Assembly: GCA_002215645.1 (NCBI GenBank)
Contig: NGFI01000014.1
Location: forward strand, 124,001-188,000
Length of the DNA stretch: 64,000 nt
Reading direction: 5' to 3'
Source of the DNA: Gemmatimonadetes bacterium 2013_60CM_65_52
GTDB lineage: Bacteria > Gemmatimonadota > Gemmatimonadetes > Gemmatimonadales > Gemmatimonadaceae
In this document: positions 13,909 to 22,521 of the stretch, one piece after another
Layout of the letters: every line of letters starts with the position of its first letter
How positions within the stretch are numbered: the stretch's first letter is position 1
The notes under the pieces: generated by a model
Told to the model about the DNA's origin: nothing
Database searches by the model: none
The model's input: only the letters and a program-made list of their open reading frames with translations
Translations under genes and position numbers: made by a program

Positions 13909-14844
13909 TCAGCGGCGTCCGTGCAACGCCTCACGGAGCACGTTGCCGGTGATGAAGGCGACGTTTGCGGGGCGCTCCGCGAGACGGCGCATGAGATAGG
14001 GATACCACTGCGTGCCGAATGGCACGTAGCAGCGCACGCGATAGCCATCCTTCACGAGCGACTCCTGCATGTCGCGGCGCACGCCGTACAACATCTGGAA
14101 CTCGTAGCGATCGGGCGCGATGCCTTCGGCCGCGGCGAACCGCTTGACCGCGGTGATCATGGCCGGATCGTGTGTGGCGATGCCAGGGTAGTTGCCGTGA
14201 AGCAACAGCTCCTTTGCGCACTTCACGTAATTGGCATCCACGTCCTTCTTCTCAGGATACGCCACCGATGGCGGCTCCTTGTACGCGCCCTTGCAGATGC
14301 GCACGCGGGCCCGAAGCGCGTTCATGTGCTGCACGTCGCCGACGGTGCGGTAGAGATAGCTCTGGAGCACCACGCCGACATTGGCCTTGTACGTGGGATA
14401 GAGCCGCTCCTCGAACAGCTTCAGCGTCGCGTCGGTGTACTCGCTGGACTCCATGTCGATGCGGACGAACGAGCCATAGCGCTGCGCCCTCGCGAGAATG
14501 TCCTGCATGATCACGACGCAGAGCTCGTGATCGATGTCGAGCCCCATGGCCGTGAGCTTCACGGAGACGTTGGCGTCGACCTTCGATTCGGCGATGCGGT
14601 CGAGCAGCCCAAGATATTCGTCGCGCGCCGCGCGGGCTTCGTTCTCCGTATGGACGCTTTCGCCGAGCAGGTCGAGCGAAGCGGTGATGCCCTTTGCATT
14701 CAGCTCGCGGACGGCGGCGATGGCCGAATCGATCGTCTCGCCCGCGACGAAGCGGTTGGCGAGCCCCTTGGCCAGCTTGTTGTTGCGGACGAAACGGAAG
14801 ACGCGCGGTTGACTGGAGAGGTACAGCAACGCATTACGCAACAT
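13909..14844 (-). CDS. Proline dehydrogenase (monofunctional, FAD-dependent)
   Basis: A 311-residue TIM-barrel enzyme oxidising proline to pyrroline-5-carboxylate with electrons passed to quinone. Signature segments are VRICKGAYKEPPSVAY, EFQMLYGVRRDMQESL and YVPFGTQWYPYLMRRLAERP, which form the FAD and proline site. SVKLTAMGLDID and VRIDMESSEYTD are the inner barrel strands. The length fits the monofunctional bacterial type, not PutA. The start at 14844 (MLRNALLYLSSQPRVFRF) is the family-typical start; a longer frame upstream to 15147 is antisense-free but non-homologous. It precedes the hypothetical gene and rsgA on the same strand. Confidence 0.93.
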   Translation of the reverse strand: MLRNALLYLSSQPRVFRFVRNNKLAKGLANRFVAGETIDSAIAAVRELNAKGITASLDLLGESVHTENEARAARDEYLGLLDRIAESKVDANVSVKLTAMGLDIDHELCVVIMQDILARAQRYGSFVRIDMESSEYTDATLKLFEERLYPTYKANVGVVLQSYLYRTVGDVQHMNALRARVRICKGAYKEPPSVAYPEKKDVDANYVKCAKELLLHGNYPGIATHDPAMITAVKRFAAAEGIAPDRYEFQMLYGVRRDMQESLVKDGYRVRCYVPFGTQWYPYLMRRLAERPANVAFITGNVLREALHGRR

Positions 14845-14980
14845 GAGCCGGTGGCGCGGGAAGCGTGGAATGTAATTTCGCGCCGGGCGCAGGCGAACCG
14901 TGCCTGCCTTGCGGCGGCGAGCCGGGGACCGCGTGGTGTGGAATCGTGCGCGCCGGGAGGTCGTCGCGGCGCGCGCCGCG

Positions 14981-15607
14981 TCAGCGATCGAGCTCGCCGT
15001 CGGGCTTCGTGCCACCGGCCGTCTTCGCCCGCGTTTCAGCCGCGGCGGCGGGAGAGGCACCCTGCTGGATGTCCTCCTTGACGTTCCGCTGGAACTCGTT
15101 GATGTCCTTGTCCTTTGCGCCAGCGCCGACGAGCGACCTGACTGCATCCACCGCGGTGCCGACCGGTACGCCGCGCGACACCATGTCGGCGACGACAGTG
15201 AAGGGCAGCGTGAGCGACCTCCGGAGACCGCTCCGCTTCTTCATCTTCCCGAGCTCCACTGCGGGGACGCCTGCGTGCACTGCTGACGCGGCCGCCTTGA
15301 TTTCATCGGAGCTCGCCACCGTTCCGAGCGCGCGCTGCGCGTTCGTCATGTCCTGGACCAGCATGCGTACCGCCGCAACGATGCGCGGACCATCGGCACC
15401 CTTGCCCAGCCCCTCATAGATCTTTTCAGTGAGCGGCTCCGTGGGGAGCCCCTGGGCGCGGGCCGAGTCGATGACTGCCGCGAGGGCCGCCTTGGACGGT
15501 GCGTCGAGCCGAAGGCTCGCGCGCGGATCCTGCGCACCGGCGCGCGAAACGAGCGCCGCGAAGGCACCGATCAACAGCAGGCCACGCGCGGCGCGCGCGG
15601 TACTCAT
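14981..15607 (-). CDS. Secreted Ala-rich helical protein of unknown function
   Basis: A 208-residue protein with a signal peptide ending LVSRAGAQ near residue 26. The mature part is helical and Ala/Gly-rich (PSKAALAAVIDSARAQGLP, EKIYEGLGKGADGPRIVAAV, NEFQRNVKEDIQQGASPAAA). Helical repeats of about 40 residues each carrying G-V-P or G-L-P turns (QGLPTEPL, AGVPAVEL, RGVPVGTA) can be seen. Its start overlaps the stop of the CBM48 protein by four bases, so it is the last gene of the sigma-factor operon and is probably a periplasmic partner of it. Confidence 0.65.
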   Translation of the reverse strand: MSTARAARGLLLIGAFAALVSRAGAQDPRASLRLDAPSKAALAAVIDSARAQGLPTEPLTEKIYEGLGKGADGPRIVAAVRMLVQDMTNAQRALGTVASSDEIKAAASAVHAGVPAVELGKMKKRSGLRRSLTLPFTVVADMVSRGVPVGTAVDAVRSLVGAGAKDKDINEFQRNVKEDIQQGASPAAAAETRAKTAGGTKPDGELDR

Positions 15608-16149
15608 TTGGTGCTGTCCTCGACCACCAGCGCGCTGCTCGGCATGCCGAAGTCGTCGCTGGAGGAGTGCGGTGCATTCGGATCGGCCATCCACTGCTTG
15701 CCGTTGACGACGAACGCGTAGCGATGCACGCCGGCGCGCACCGGCGCCGTGACGCTCCATACGCCATGATGATTCGTGGCGACGAGGGCGGAGTCGCCGA
15801 AGCCCCAGTTGTTGAAGTCGCCGACCACGGCCACGCTGCGCGCGGCCGGCGCGACGAGCACGAATTGCACGGGCTCGAGACCATTTGTGGCAACGACGCG
15901 CTCGCCCTGACGAACCCGGATGACACCGAACGTCACCATGCCGATGAGGCTCGCCGCGAGCGCGGCGGCCCATGCGGGATGGCGCGTGATGGACGCCGCG
16001 GCGCCCAGCCAACCGCGGCGCTTGCGCTGCTCACGGTACAGGCGGCGCACGCGGACCATGAGGCGTCGATCGAATGATTGATCGAACCGCACCGGCCGCT
16101 GAAGCTCCTCGACGATCATTTCGAGCGTCGTCCGACCCCACTCAGCCAC
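15604..16149 (-). CDS. Membrane-anchored CBM48/AMPK-type glycogen-binding protein, possible anti-sigma factor
   Basis: A 181-residue protein. The cytosolic N-terminus of about 70 residues is basic (RRLMVRVRRLYREQRKRRG), a single membrane helix follows (AAALAASLIGMVTFGVIRV), and the outer domain is an isoamylase-N/AMPK CBM48 module (VAVVGDFNNWGFGD, GVHRYAFVVNGKQWMADP). The gene overlaps the sigma factor by eight bases. A single-helix protein with a short cytosolic segment translated right after an ECF sigma factor is the classic anti-sigma position, here with an external carbohydrate-binding-type sensor (inference). Confidence 0.75.
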   Translation of the reverse strand: MAEWGRTTLEMIVEELQRPVRFDQSFDRRLMVRVRRLYREQRKRRGWLGAAASITRHPAWAAALAASLIGMVTFGVIRVRQGERVVATNGLEPVQFVLVAPAARSVAVVGDFNNWGFGDSALVATNHHGVWSVTAPVRAGVHRYAFVVNGKQWMADPNAPHSSSDDFGMPSSALVVEDSTK

Positions 16150-16708
16150 TGTGAACCTCTTTCAGCAATGTTCTCAACCGATCACATGCGCGCATGACAC
16201 GCATCTTGAGTGCCGAGACACCGACACCGGTGATCTCCGACATCTCGTCGTAGCCCAGCTCCTCCACGTACTTCAGGAGGAACGCCTCGCGCTGGTCGGG
16301 GCTCAACTCGCCCACGGCACGCTCGATCTCCTCCCGCCACATCGTCTGCTCCGCCGGATGCTCTTCGGAGGCATTGAGCAGCGCCCCCTCGTCATGGACG
16401 AACGTCTGCCCACGACGCACACGGCGTGCTCCACTCGTACGGCACCGGTTGACCAGGATGCGGAACAACCACGCGCCGAACCGTTCTGGCTCCTCGCACC
16501 GCTCCAGGGAGCGATACGCCCGCGTGAAGGCATCCTGAAGCGCCTCCTCCGCGTCCTCTCGATTGCCCAGCATGTGTACCGCGTAGCGCGCATAACGGTC
16601 CCGATAGCGCGAGACCAGTGCGCCGTACGCGTTCACCTCACCGTGCAACACCCGCGTAACGAGCTCCGCATCCGAGCTCTCCATACCCGCAAGACCCACT
16701 GTAGACAC
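16142..16708 (-). CDS. RNA polymerase ECF sigma factor
   Basis: A 188-residue sigma-70 family factor. Region 2 is visible as YARYAVHMLGNREDAEEALQ and DAFTRAYRSLERCEEPERFG, and region 4 as LLKYVEELGYDEMSEITGVG and SALKMRVMRACDRLRTLL. The linker has lost region 3, as in all ECF factors. It opens an operon with the CBM48 membrane protein and a secreted helical protein. A short dyad (CGGTT and AACCG, 16741-16757) upstream could be part of its promoter. Confidence 0.9.
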   Translation of the reverse strand: MSTVGLAGMESSDAELVTRVLHGEVNAYGALVSRYRDRYARYAVHMLGNREDAEEALQDAFTRAYRSLERCEEPERFGAWLFRILVNRCRTSGARRVRRGQTFVHDEGALLNASEEHPAEQTMWREEIERAVGELSPDQREAFLLKYVEELGYDEMSEITGVGVSALKMRVMRACDRLRTLLKEVHSG

Positions 16709-16770
16709 CTGAAGTCACTGGGACAGTTGCCAGACAGTAACGGTTCACCGTAAACCGCTCACCATTGAAT

Positions 16771-18921
16771 CTAGGGCCCCTTTCCCCTTGGCGGATAGAA
16801 CCTTGCGCGGGCACGGGCATGGTCAACCAGGAGATCCGCGGGCTCGAAGCGCCCGGGGAAACGCCCGTTTAGCTGCTCCAGCTCGTCCACGACCTGCTCG
16901 ACGCCCAGCGCATCCACGTAACGGAACGGCCCGCCACGAAAGGGAGGGAATCCGATGCCGAACACCGCACCGACGTCGCCATCGCGCGGCGAACGCAGCA
17001 CGCCTTCCTCCAGGCACCGAGCGGCCTCGTTGACCATGGCCAGCACGCAGCGCTGCGTGATTTCGTCGCCCTCGATCTCCCGCCGTTGCGCGCCATGCGG
17101 TAGCAACTCATACACCGACGGGTCGACGTCGCCTTTCGTGCCCTCCGCGTCGTACCGATAGAAGCCCAGGCTGCCCTTTCGCCCGGTGCGCCCCGACTCG
17201 ACCACCCGACGGAGTGACTCGCTGGGCGACATCCTCGCGCCGAACGCGCCGAAGAGCGTTTCGCCGACCTTTCCCCCGACGTCGATGCCCACTTCGTCGA
17301 GGAGCGTGATGGGCCCCACGGGAAAACCGAACGCCAGCAGCGCGCGATCGACAGCCTCGATGGACGCACCCTCGTCGAGGAGCCGGCCGGCTTCGTTCAT
17401 GTACGCCGAGAGGGTGCGCGTCGTGTAGAAGCCCGGAGCGTCGTTCACGACGATGACCGTCTTGCCAAGCGTCTTGCCGTAGGCCACCGCCGTGACCGTG
17501 GCATCGGCGTCCGTTGCCGGCGTCACGATGACCTCCAGCAGCGGCATCCGGTGCACCGGCGAAAAGAAGTGCATGCCGAGCACGCGGTTGGGGCGCTGCG
17601 CCACCTCCGCGATGCGGCCGATGGGAAGGGTGCTCGTGTTCGAAGCGAGGACCGCACCCTCGTGCAGCAACGGCTCGACCTCGCGTATGATCCTGTGCTT
17701 CAGCGACAGGTCCTCGAAGACGGCCTCGATGACCAGCTCCGCCTTGCCGAATCCCGAGTAGTCGGTGGTACCACCCGCGAGGATGAGCGCGTCGTCGAAC
17801 TGGAGCCGGGTGAGCTGCTTCTTCTTCAAGCGTTCGCGGAGTACGTCGCTGACTGCTGCGAGCCCGCGTGCGACCCGCTTCGTGTCCGTGTCCTTGAGGC
17901 GCACCGCCGTACCCTGCTGCACGGCGATGGACGCGATGCCAGCTCCCATGAATCCCGCGCCGACGACGCCGAGCGTCTCCACAATGACAGGATCAGGTGC
18001 GGGCGATGGCGCGCCGGGATCCTTCTTCAGTGCGGTGGTGGCGAAAAAGAGGAAGGTGAGCTCGCGCGCAACGTCCGAGACGGCGAGTTCGCCAAAGTGG
18101 TGAGACTCTTCGCGGTATCCGGCTTCCGCGCCGCGGTCGTAGCCGGCCTGCACCGCTTCGATGGCGGCGAGCGGCGCCGGATAGTGTCCGCTGGTTTTCT
18201 CCATGACCCCCTGGCGGGCCTTTCTGAAGACGACGCTCCGTCCAATGGGGTTGTCCTCCAGCAGAAGAGCAGCCGCACCCCTCCCCTTCGGCGAGCGTCG
18301 TTCGCGTGCGCCGCCCGCGAGACTGTTTGCGCGCTCGATGGCGACGGAGCGAAGAATGGCCGGATGGACGAGCTCGTCCACGAGTCCCATCTGAAGCGCG
18401 CGCTTTCCGCGCACGTTCCGACTGGTCAGAACCAGGTCGAGTGCGCGCTGCAATCCGATGAGGCGGGGCAGCCGTTGCGTGCCACCCGCACCCGGAATGA
18501 GGCCGAGCTGCACTTCGGGAAGCGCGAGCACGGTCTTCGGATGATCGCTCGCAATGCGATAGTGACAGGCCAACGCGGTTTCGAGTCCACCGCCGAGACA
18601 TGCGCCGTGTATCGCGGCGACGACCGGCACCGTGAGCGATTCGAGCCGCGCGAGCAGCGCCTGTCCACTGCGACTGAGCGCCTGGGCATCGGCCGCGCTC
18701 TGCAACGTGAGAAATTCATCGATGTCGGCGCCCGCGAGCCACGTGTCGGCCTTGCCGGTGGCGAGCACCACGCCGCGGACCGTTGCATCGCCCGCGATTT
18801 GCTGGAATACCGCCGCGAACTCGGCGCGCAGTGCCGCCGTCACCTTGTTCACCGGTTCGCCCGGCAGGTCGATGGTGACGACGGCGATGCCGCCGACGTG
18901 CTCGATGGTCAGCGCGGGCAT
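16771..18921 (-). CDS. fadJ: Fatty-acid oxidation complex alpha subunit: enoyl-CoA hydratase/3-hydroxyacyl-CoA dehydrogenase
   Basis: A 716-residue bifunctional beta-oxidation enzyme. The N-terminal crotonase domain (1 to about 190) shows WLAGADIDEFL, GGGLETALACHYRIAS and ALPEVQLGLIPGAGGTQRLP with both catalytic Glu residues. The NAD-binding domain begins VVGAGFMGAGIASIAVQQG near residue 305, followed by LASNTSTLPIGRIAEV and GMHFFSPVHRMPLLEV, and then two C-terminal 3HCDH domains (GFYTTRTLSAYMNEAGRLL, FRGGPFRYVDALG). Domain order and length fit FadJ/FadB. Start ATG 18921 shares its A with the stop of the thiolase gene (TGATG). Confidence 0.93.
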   Translation of the reverse strand: MPALTIEHVGGIAVVTIDLPGEPVNKVTAALRAEFAAVFQQIAGDATVRGVVLATGKADTWLAGADIDEFLTLQSAADAQALSRSGQALLARLESLTVPVVAAIHGACLGGGLETALACHYRIASDHPKTVLALPEVQLGLIPGAGGTQRLPRLIGLQRALDLVLTSRNVRGKRALQMGLVDELVHPAILRSVAIERANSLAGGARERRSPKGRGAAALLLEDNPIGRSVVFRKARQGVMEKTSGHYPAPLAAIEAVQAGYDRGAEAGYREESHHFGELAVSDVARELTFLFFATTALKKDPGAPSPAPDPVIVETLGVVGAGFMGAGIASIAVQQGTAVRLKDTDTKRVARGLAAVSDVLRERLKKKQLTRLQFDDALILAGGTTDYSGFGKAELVIEAVFEDLSLKHRIIREVEPLLHEGAVLASNTSTLPIGRIAEVAQRPNRVLGMHFFSPVHRMPLLEVIVTPATDADATVTAVAYGKTLGKTVIVVNDAPGFYTTRTLSAYMNEAGRLLDEGASIEAVDRALLAFGFPVGPITLLDEVGIDVGGKVGETLFGAFGARMSPSESLRRVVESGRTGRKGSLGFYRYDAEGTKGDVDPSVYELLPHGAQRREIEGDEITQRCVLAMVNEAARCLEEGVLRSPRDGDVGAVFGIGFPPFRGGPFRYVDALGVEQVVDELEQLNGRFPGRFEPADLLVDHARARARFYPPRGKGP

Positions 18922-20216
18922 CAGGCTCGCTCGATGACCATGGCGTGCCCCATGCCGCCGGCGGCGCACACCGTCATGAGACCGAACTGTCCGCCGCGCC
19001 GCGCGAGCTCGTTGCAGAGCGTCGTGAGGATCCGACCGCCGGTCGCGCCGAACGGGTGTCCGATGGCAACCGATCCACCCATGACGTTCAGCTTCGCCCG
19101 GTCCACTTCTCCGACCGGCTCGTTGAAGCCCGCGCGCCTGGCCCAATCCTTCGAGACGAACCCAGCCAGGTTGCACAGCACCTGCGCGGCAAAGGCCTCG
19201 TGCATCTCGATGAGATCCATGTCACCGAGGGCCAGACCAGCGCGGGCAAGTGCGACCGGCGCAGCCAGCACAGGGCCCATGAGCAACTGTTCACCGGGAT
19301 CGAGCGCGGCGTAGCTGTAGCTTCTGATGAACGCGAGAGGTGTGTAACCCAGTGTCTTCGCGCGCTCCTCGCTCATGAGCAGCACGGCGCTCGCACCATC
19401 GGTGAGCGGCGACGAGTTGCCGGCCGTGACACTTCCATATCTGCGATCGAACACCGGCTTGAGCGCTGCGAGGGCCTCGAGCGACGAATCGACGCGGATG
19501 CCGTTGTCACTGGTCATCGCGTCGAACGACGGCGGCACGTAGACGGGCGCGATCTCTGCGGTGAGGCGTCCGTCTTCCGTTCCGGCGGCGGCGAGGCGAT
19601 GTGAGCGCAACGCGAACTGATCCTGCGCCTCGCGCGAGATGCCGTTGATCTTCGCCATCTTCTCAGCCGATTCGCCCATGGTCTCGCCCGTGCTCGGCTC
19701 GGCGATGGCCGGCGTGATGGGCACGAGGTCGCGGGGCCTCACCTTCGCCAACGCACGAACGCGTCCGCCGAACGACTTGGCCTTCGACGCCGCAACGAGG
19801 GCGTCGCTCATGCCGCGCGAGTGCAGGATCGGGACGTTCGACAGCGACTCCGCGCCCCCTGCGATGATGACGTCGGCATGGCCGAGCACGATCTGATCGG
19901 CCGCGTCGGTGATGGCCTGATTGGCCGATGCGCACGCGCGTCCCACCGTGAACGATTGTACGCCCTTGGGGAGGAGCGGAATCAGCGAGACTTCGCGCGC
20001 GATGTTCGGCGCGAGCACGGACGGTATCACCGTGCCATACACGATGGCCTCGACGAGCGTGCCGTCCAGCTCAGTGTGCTGGATGAGCTCCGCCACGCAG
20101 CGCTTTCCGAGCTCGATGGCGGACAGCGTTTTCAGCGTTGTGCCGGACCTGGCAAACGGCGTGCGGAGGCCCGCGACAATGGCAACCCGCCGTCCGGGTG
20201 CGCCGAGGGGTGGCAT
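18921..20216 (-). CDS. fadI: Acetyl-CoA acyltransferase (3-ketoacyl-CoA thiolase), beta subunit
   Basis: A 431-residue thiolase completing beta-oxidation by releasing acetyl-CoA. The acyl-accepting Cys is in FTVGRACASANQAI, the His in NVMGGSVAIGHPFGATGG and the second Cys in MTVCAAGGMGHAMV. The length matches FadI. The stop and fadJ start overlap (TGATG), making a two-gene operon for the trifunctional complex. It is divergent from glpD across 88 bases. Confidence 0.93.
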   Translation of the reverse strand: MPPLGAPGRRVAIVAGLRTPFARSGTTLKTLSAIELGKRCVAELIQHTELDGTLVEAIVYGTVIPSVLAPNIAREVSLIPLLPKGVQSFTVGRACASANQAITDAADQIVLGHADVIIAGGAESLSNVPILHSRGMSDALVAASKAKSFGGRVRALAKVRPRDLVPITPAIAEPSTGETMGESAEKMAKINGISREAQDQFALRSHRLAAAGTEDGRLTAEIAPVYVPPSFDAMTSDNGIRVDSSLEALAALKPVFDRRYGSVTAGNSSPLTDGASAVLLMSEERAKTLGYTPLAFIRSYSYAALDPGEQLLMGPVLAAPVALARAGLALGDMDLIEMHEAFAAQVLCNLAGFVSKDWARRAGFNEPVGEVDRAKLNVMGGSVAIGHPFGATGGRILTTLCNELARRGGQFGLMTVCAAGGMGHAMVIERA

Positions 20217-20304
20217 GCGGGGAAGCTACCGGGTGAGCGGCTCGCGCGCATGGTGCCGCGACATAGGTTCACCGGGAACTTTTCAGGTGCGGCCAGGCGA
20301 GACC

Positions 20305-21918
20305 ATGTGGCGTCAACGGACGATTGAATCGCTGAAGAGCACGACCTTCGACGTCCTCGTGGTCGGCGGCGGCATCACGGGGTGCGGCATCGCGCGCGAT
20401 GCGGCCATGCGCGGACTTCGCGTTGCGCTCGTGGAGCAGGACGATTTTGCGAGCGGTACCTCCAGTCGGTCGTCGCGCCTCGTGCACGGCGGGGTGCGCT
20501 ATCTCGAGCACGGGCAGCTCTCGCTCGTCTTCGAGTCCAGCCGCGAACGGCGAACGCTGCTTCGAATCGCGCCGCATCTCGTGCGTCCGATGTCCTTCAC
20601 CTGGCCGGTGTACGCGGGAGACCGCATTCCGCGCTGGAAGCTCGACGTCGGTCTCGCGCTGTACGATTCGCTGGCGTTGTTTCGCAACGTCGGCAGTCAT
20701 CGGCGGCTCACGCGGCGTGCCGTGGAGCGACTCGAGCCCGCGCTGAGCACGAGAGATCTTCTGGGCGGCGCGAGCTACTGGGATGCGTCGACGGATGACG
20801 TCCGGCTGACGTTGGCCAACGCGATCGCTGCGCGTGAGAAAGGTGCGGCGGTGCTGAATCATGCGCGCGTGGTCGAGCTCCACCAGCGCGACGGGCGTGT
20901 GTGCGGCGCGATGATTGAAGATGGCCCGACGGGCGAGTCGGTCGGTGTGTCCGCGCGACTGGTGGTGAACGCCGCGGGACCATGGAGCGACAGCGTGGAG
21001 TCTCTCGCGCACGCGGCGGAGGCGGGCGTACGAGGCAGCAAGGGAGCGCACGTCATGGTGCCGCGCACCCGCATTGGCAACGTCAGCGCGATCACCATCA
21101 CGGCGCCGCAGGATGGGCGCGTGATGTTCGTCCTCCCCGCGGGCGCGTTCACGATCATCGGGACGACGGACACGTTCGATGCGGTTTCGCCAGCGGAAGC
21201 GCGCGCCACGCGAGCGGACGTGGAGTATCTGCTCGAGGCGGCGAATCACTATTTTCCGACCGCGCAGTTGGAGCGGCAGGACGTCGTCGGGGCGTGGGCC
21301 GGCATTCGTCCGCTGGCCGCGCGACGCGCAAAGGGTGCGACGCCGGTGTCGGCGTCGCGGGAGCACGCCATCGAGCAGGCGGTACCGGGACTCGTGCGCG
21401 TTACGGGCGGGAAGCTCACGACCTACCGCGCCATGGCAAGCGAGGTGGTGGATGTCGTCACATCAGCGCTCGGCACGCATCGAGCGCGTTGTCAGACGTC
21501 GGTCGTTCCACTTCCTGGCGGCGATCTGTCCGACCTGGATGCGACAATTCGCGAGGCGACGAACGAAACGGGTGATGGCGTTGTTGCCACGCGTTTGGTG
21601 CGTGCCTATGGCTCGCGCTGGCGTTCCGTATGGGCGCCAGGAGATGCCGATTTGTCGCTGCGCTCGCGCATCACGCCCGAGCGTCCATACCTCCTCGCCG
21701 AGCTCCGCTATGCGGTGCAGGACGAGATGGCGTGCTCGCTGGGCGACCTCCTCATCCGCAGAACACCCATCGCGTTCGAGACCCCGGATCACGGCCGCTC
21801 AGCCGCACGTGCCGTTGCGCCACGCGTGGCCGCGTGGTTGGGCGCGGACGATTCGTGGAGTGCGCGAGCGTTGGCCGATTACGAGGCGGAAACCGCGCGC
21901 GTGTTCACGATCGACTGA
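20305..21918 (+). CDS. glpD: Glycerol-3-phosphate dehydrogenase (FAD-dependent)
   Basis: A 537-residue membrane-associated flavoenzyme oxidising glycerol-3-phosphate to dihydroxyacetone phosphate and passing electrons to quinone. It begins at ATG 20305; the Rossmann motif FDVLVVGGGITGCGIARDAA and SGTSSRSSRLVHGGVRYLE are diagnostic. Other segments are AGDRIPRWKLDVGLALYD, VVNAAGPWSDSVE and RVTGGKLTTYRAMA; the DAO C-terminal domain ends near residue 530. It stands alone and convergent with greA; no other glycerol genes are adjacent. Longer frames upstream of 20305 are antisense to fadI and were not used. Confidence 0.93.
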   Translation: MWRQRTIESLKSTTFDVLVVGGGITGCGIARDAAMRGLRVALVEQDDFASGTSSRSSRLVHGGVRYLEHGQLSLVFESSRERRTLLRIAPHLVRPMSFTWPVYAGDRIPRWKLDVGLALYDSLALFRNVGSHRRLTRRAVERLEPALSTRDLLGGASYWDASTDDVRLTLANAIAAREKGAAVLNHARVVELHQRDGRVCGAMIEDGPTGESVGVSARLVVNAAGPWSDSVESLAHAAEAGVRGSKGAHVMVPRTRIGNVSAITITAPQDGRVMFVLPAGAFTIIGTTDTFDAVSPAEARATRADVEYLLEAANHYFPTAQLERQDVVGAWAGIRPLAARRAKGATPVSASREHAIEQAVPGLVRVTGGKLTTYRAMASEVVDVVTSALGTHRARCQTSVVPLPGGDLSDLDATIREATNETGDGVVATRLVRAYGSRWRSVWAPGDADLSLRSRITPERPYLLAELRYAVQDEMACSLGDLLIRRTPIAFETPDHGRSAARAVAPRVAAWLGADDSWSARALADYEAETARVFTID

Positions 21919-21927
21919 TCGCGCGGC

Positions 21928-22410
21928 TCAGACGTCGTTTTCCGACAGATCGTGAATGGTGCGCAGCTCGGCGATCTTCAGCCGGCGCATCATGGTGGGC
22001 AGCTTGAGCACGGCGACGTCGCCGACCTTCTTGCCGAGCAGCGAGCGCCCGATGGGCGACGACATGGTGACCTGCCCTTCCTCGAATTCCAGCGCGTCAC
22101 CGAAGACGAGTTGATACGTCTCCGCGAGACCGGTCTTCTCGTCCTTGACGGTCACCTGGGAGCCGAGACCGACGGCGTCAGTGGCAATCTGCGTGACGTC
22201 GATGGAAGAGAGCTTGCTCAGGCGCTCGCGAAGCTGTCCGAGGCGCGCACGCACGAACTGCTGCCGTTCGAGAGCAGCCTTGTACTCGCTGTTCTCGCGC
22301 AGGTCGCCCATCTCGACGGCCCGCCGGATCTCGCTCGGAAGGGTAACGTTGAGCTCGTACTGGAGTTTTTCGACCTCGTCCCCGAGCTTCTGCTTTAGCG
22401 CTTCGATCAT
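21928..22410 (-). CDS. greA: Transcription elongation factor GreA
   Basis: A 160-residue factor that rescues backtracked RNA polymerase by stimulating transcript cleavage. The coiled-coil domain contains LPSEIRRAVEMGDLRENSEY, with the acidic tip Asp and Glu that act in the polymerase channel. The C-terminal FKBP-like domain shows MSSPIGRSLLGKKVGDVAVL. The start at 22410 (MIEALKQKLGDEVEKL) is preferred over an in-frame ATG at 22464, because that extension would span the leader hairpin. Its promoter and hairpin leader are described separately. Confidence 0.93.
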   Translation of the reverse strand: MIEALKQKLGDEVEKLQYELNVTLPSEIRRAVEMGDLRENSEYKAALERQQFVRARLGQLRERLSKLSSIDVTQIATDAVGLGSQVTVKDEKTGLAETYQLVFGDALEFEEGQVTMSSPIGRSLLGKKVGDVAVLKLPTMMRRLKIAELRTIHDLSENDV

Positions 22411-22428
22411 CTTGGTCCGGCCGGCAAT

Positions 22429-22505
22429 AAAAAAGTTGACGCCCGACCATGGGTCGGGCGCCACGTCACTCCCTTCATTCTATCCAGTGCGACCCTCCTG
22501 GGCAA
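22429..22505 (-). promoter_or_regulatory. greA promoter and hairpin leader (possible attenuator)
   Basis: On the minus strand TTGCCC (22505-22500) and TAGAAT (22482-22477) are separated by exactly 17 bases. Transcripts starting near 22470 would fold a perfect 9-bp stem (22440-22448 with 22452-22460; CGCCCGACC with GGTCGGGCG) with a tiny loop. Five bases later come six U (22434-22429). This precedes the greA start at 22410. In E. coli, greA has a leader terminator giving a small RNA; a similar arrangement is suggested here, not shown. Confidence 0.5.
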
Positions 22506-22521
22506 TCGTGAGCGGCGCCAG

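Noticed and set aside
13675-15081. Plus-strand frame of 468 codons
   Set aside because: It is a shadow of the proline dehydrogenase gene on the opposite strand.
17551-19314. Long plus-strand frame of 587 codons
   Set aside because: It is antisense to fadJ and thiolase, has a His/Arg-rich composition without motifs, and arises from the GC-rich codon usage of the real genes.
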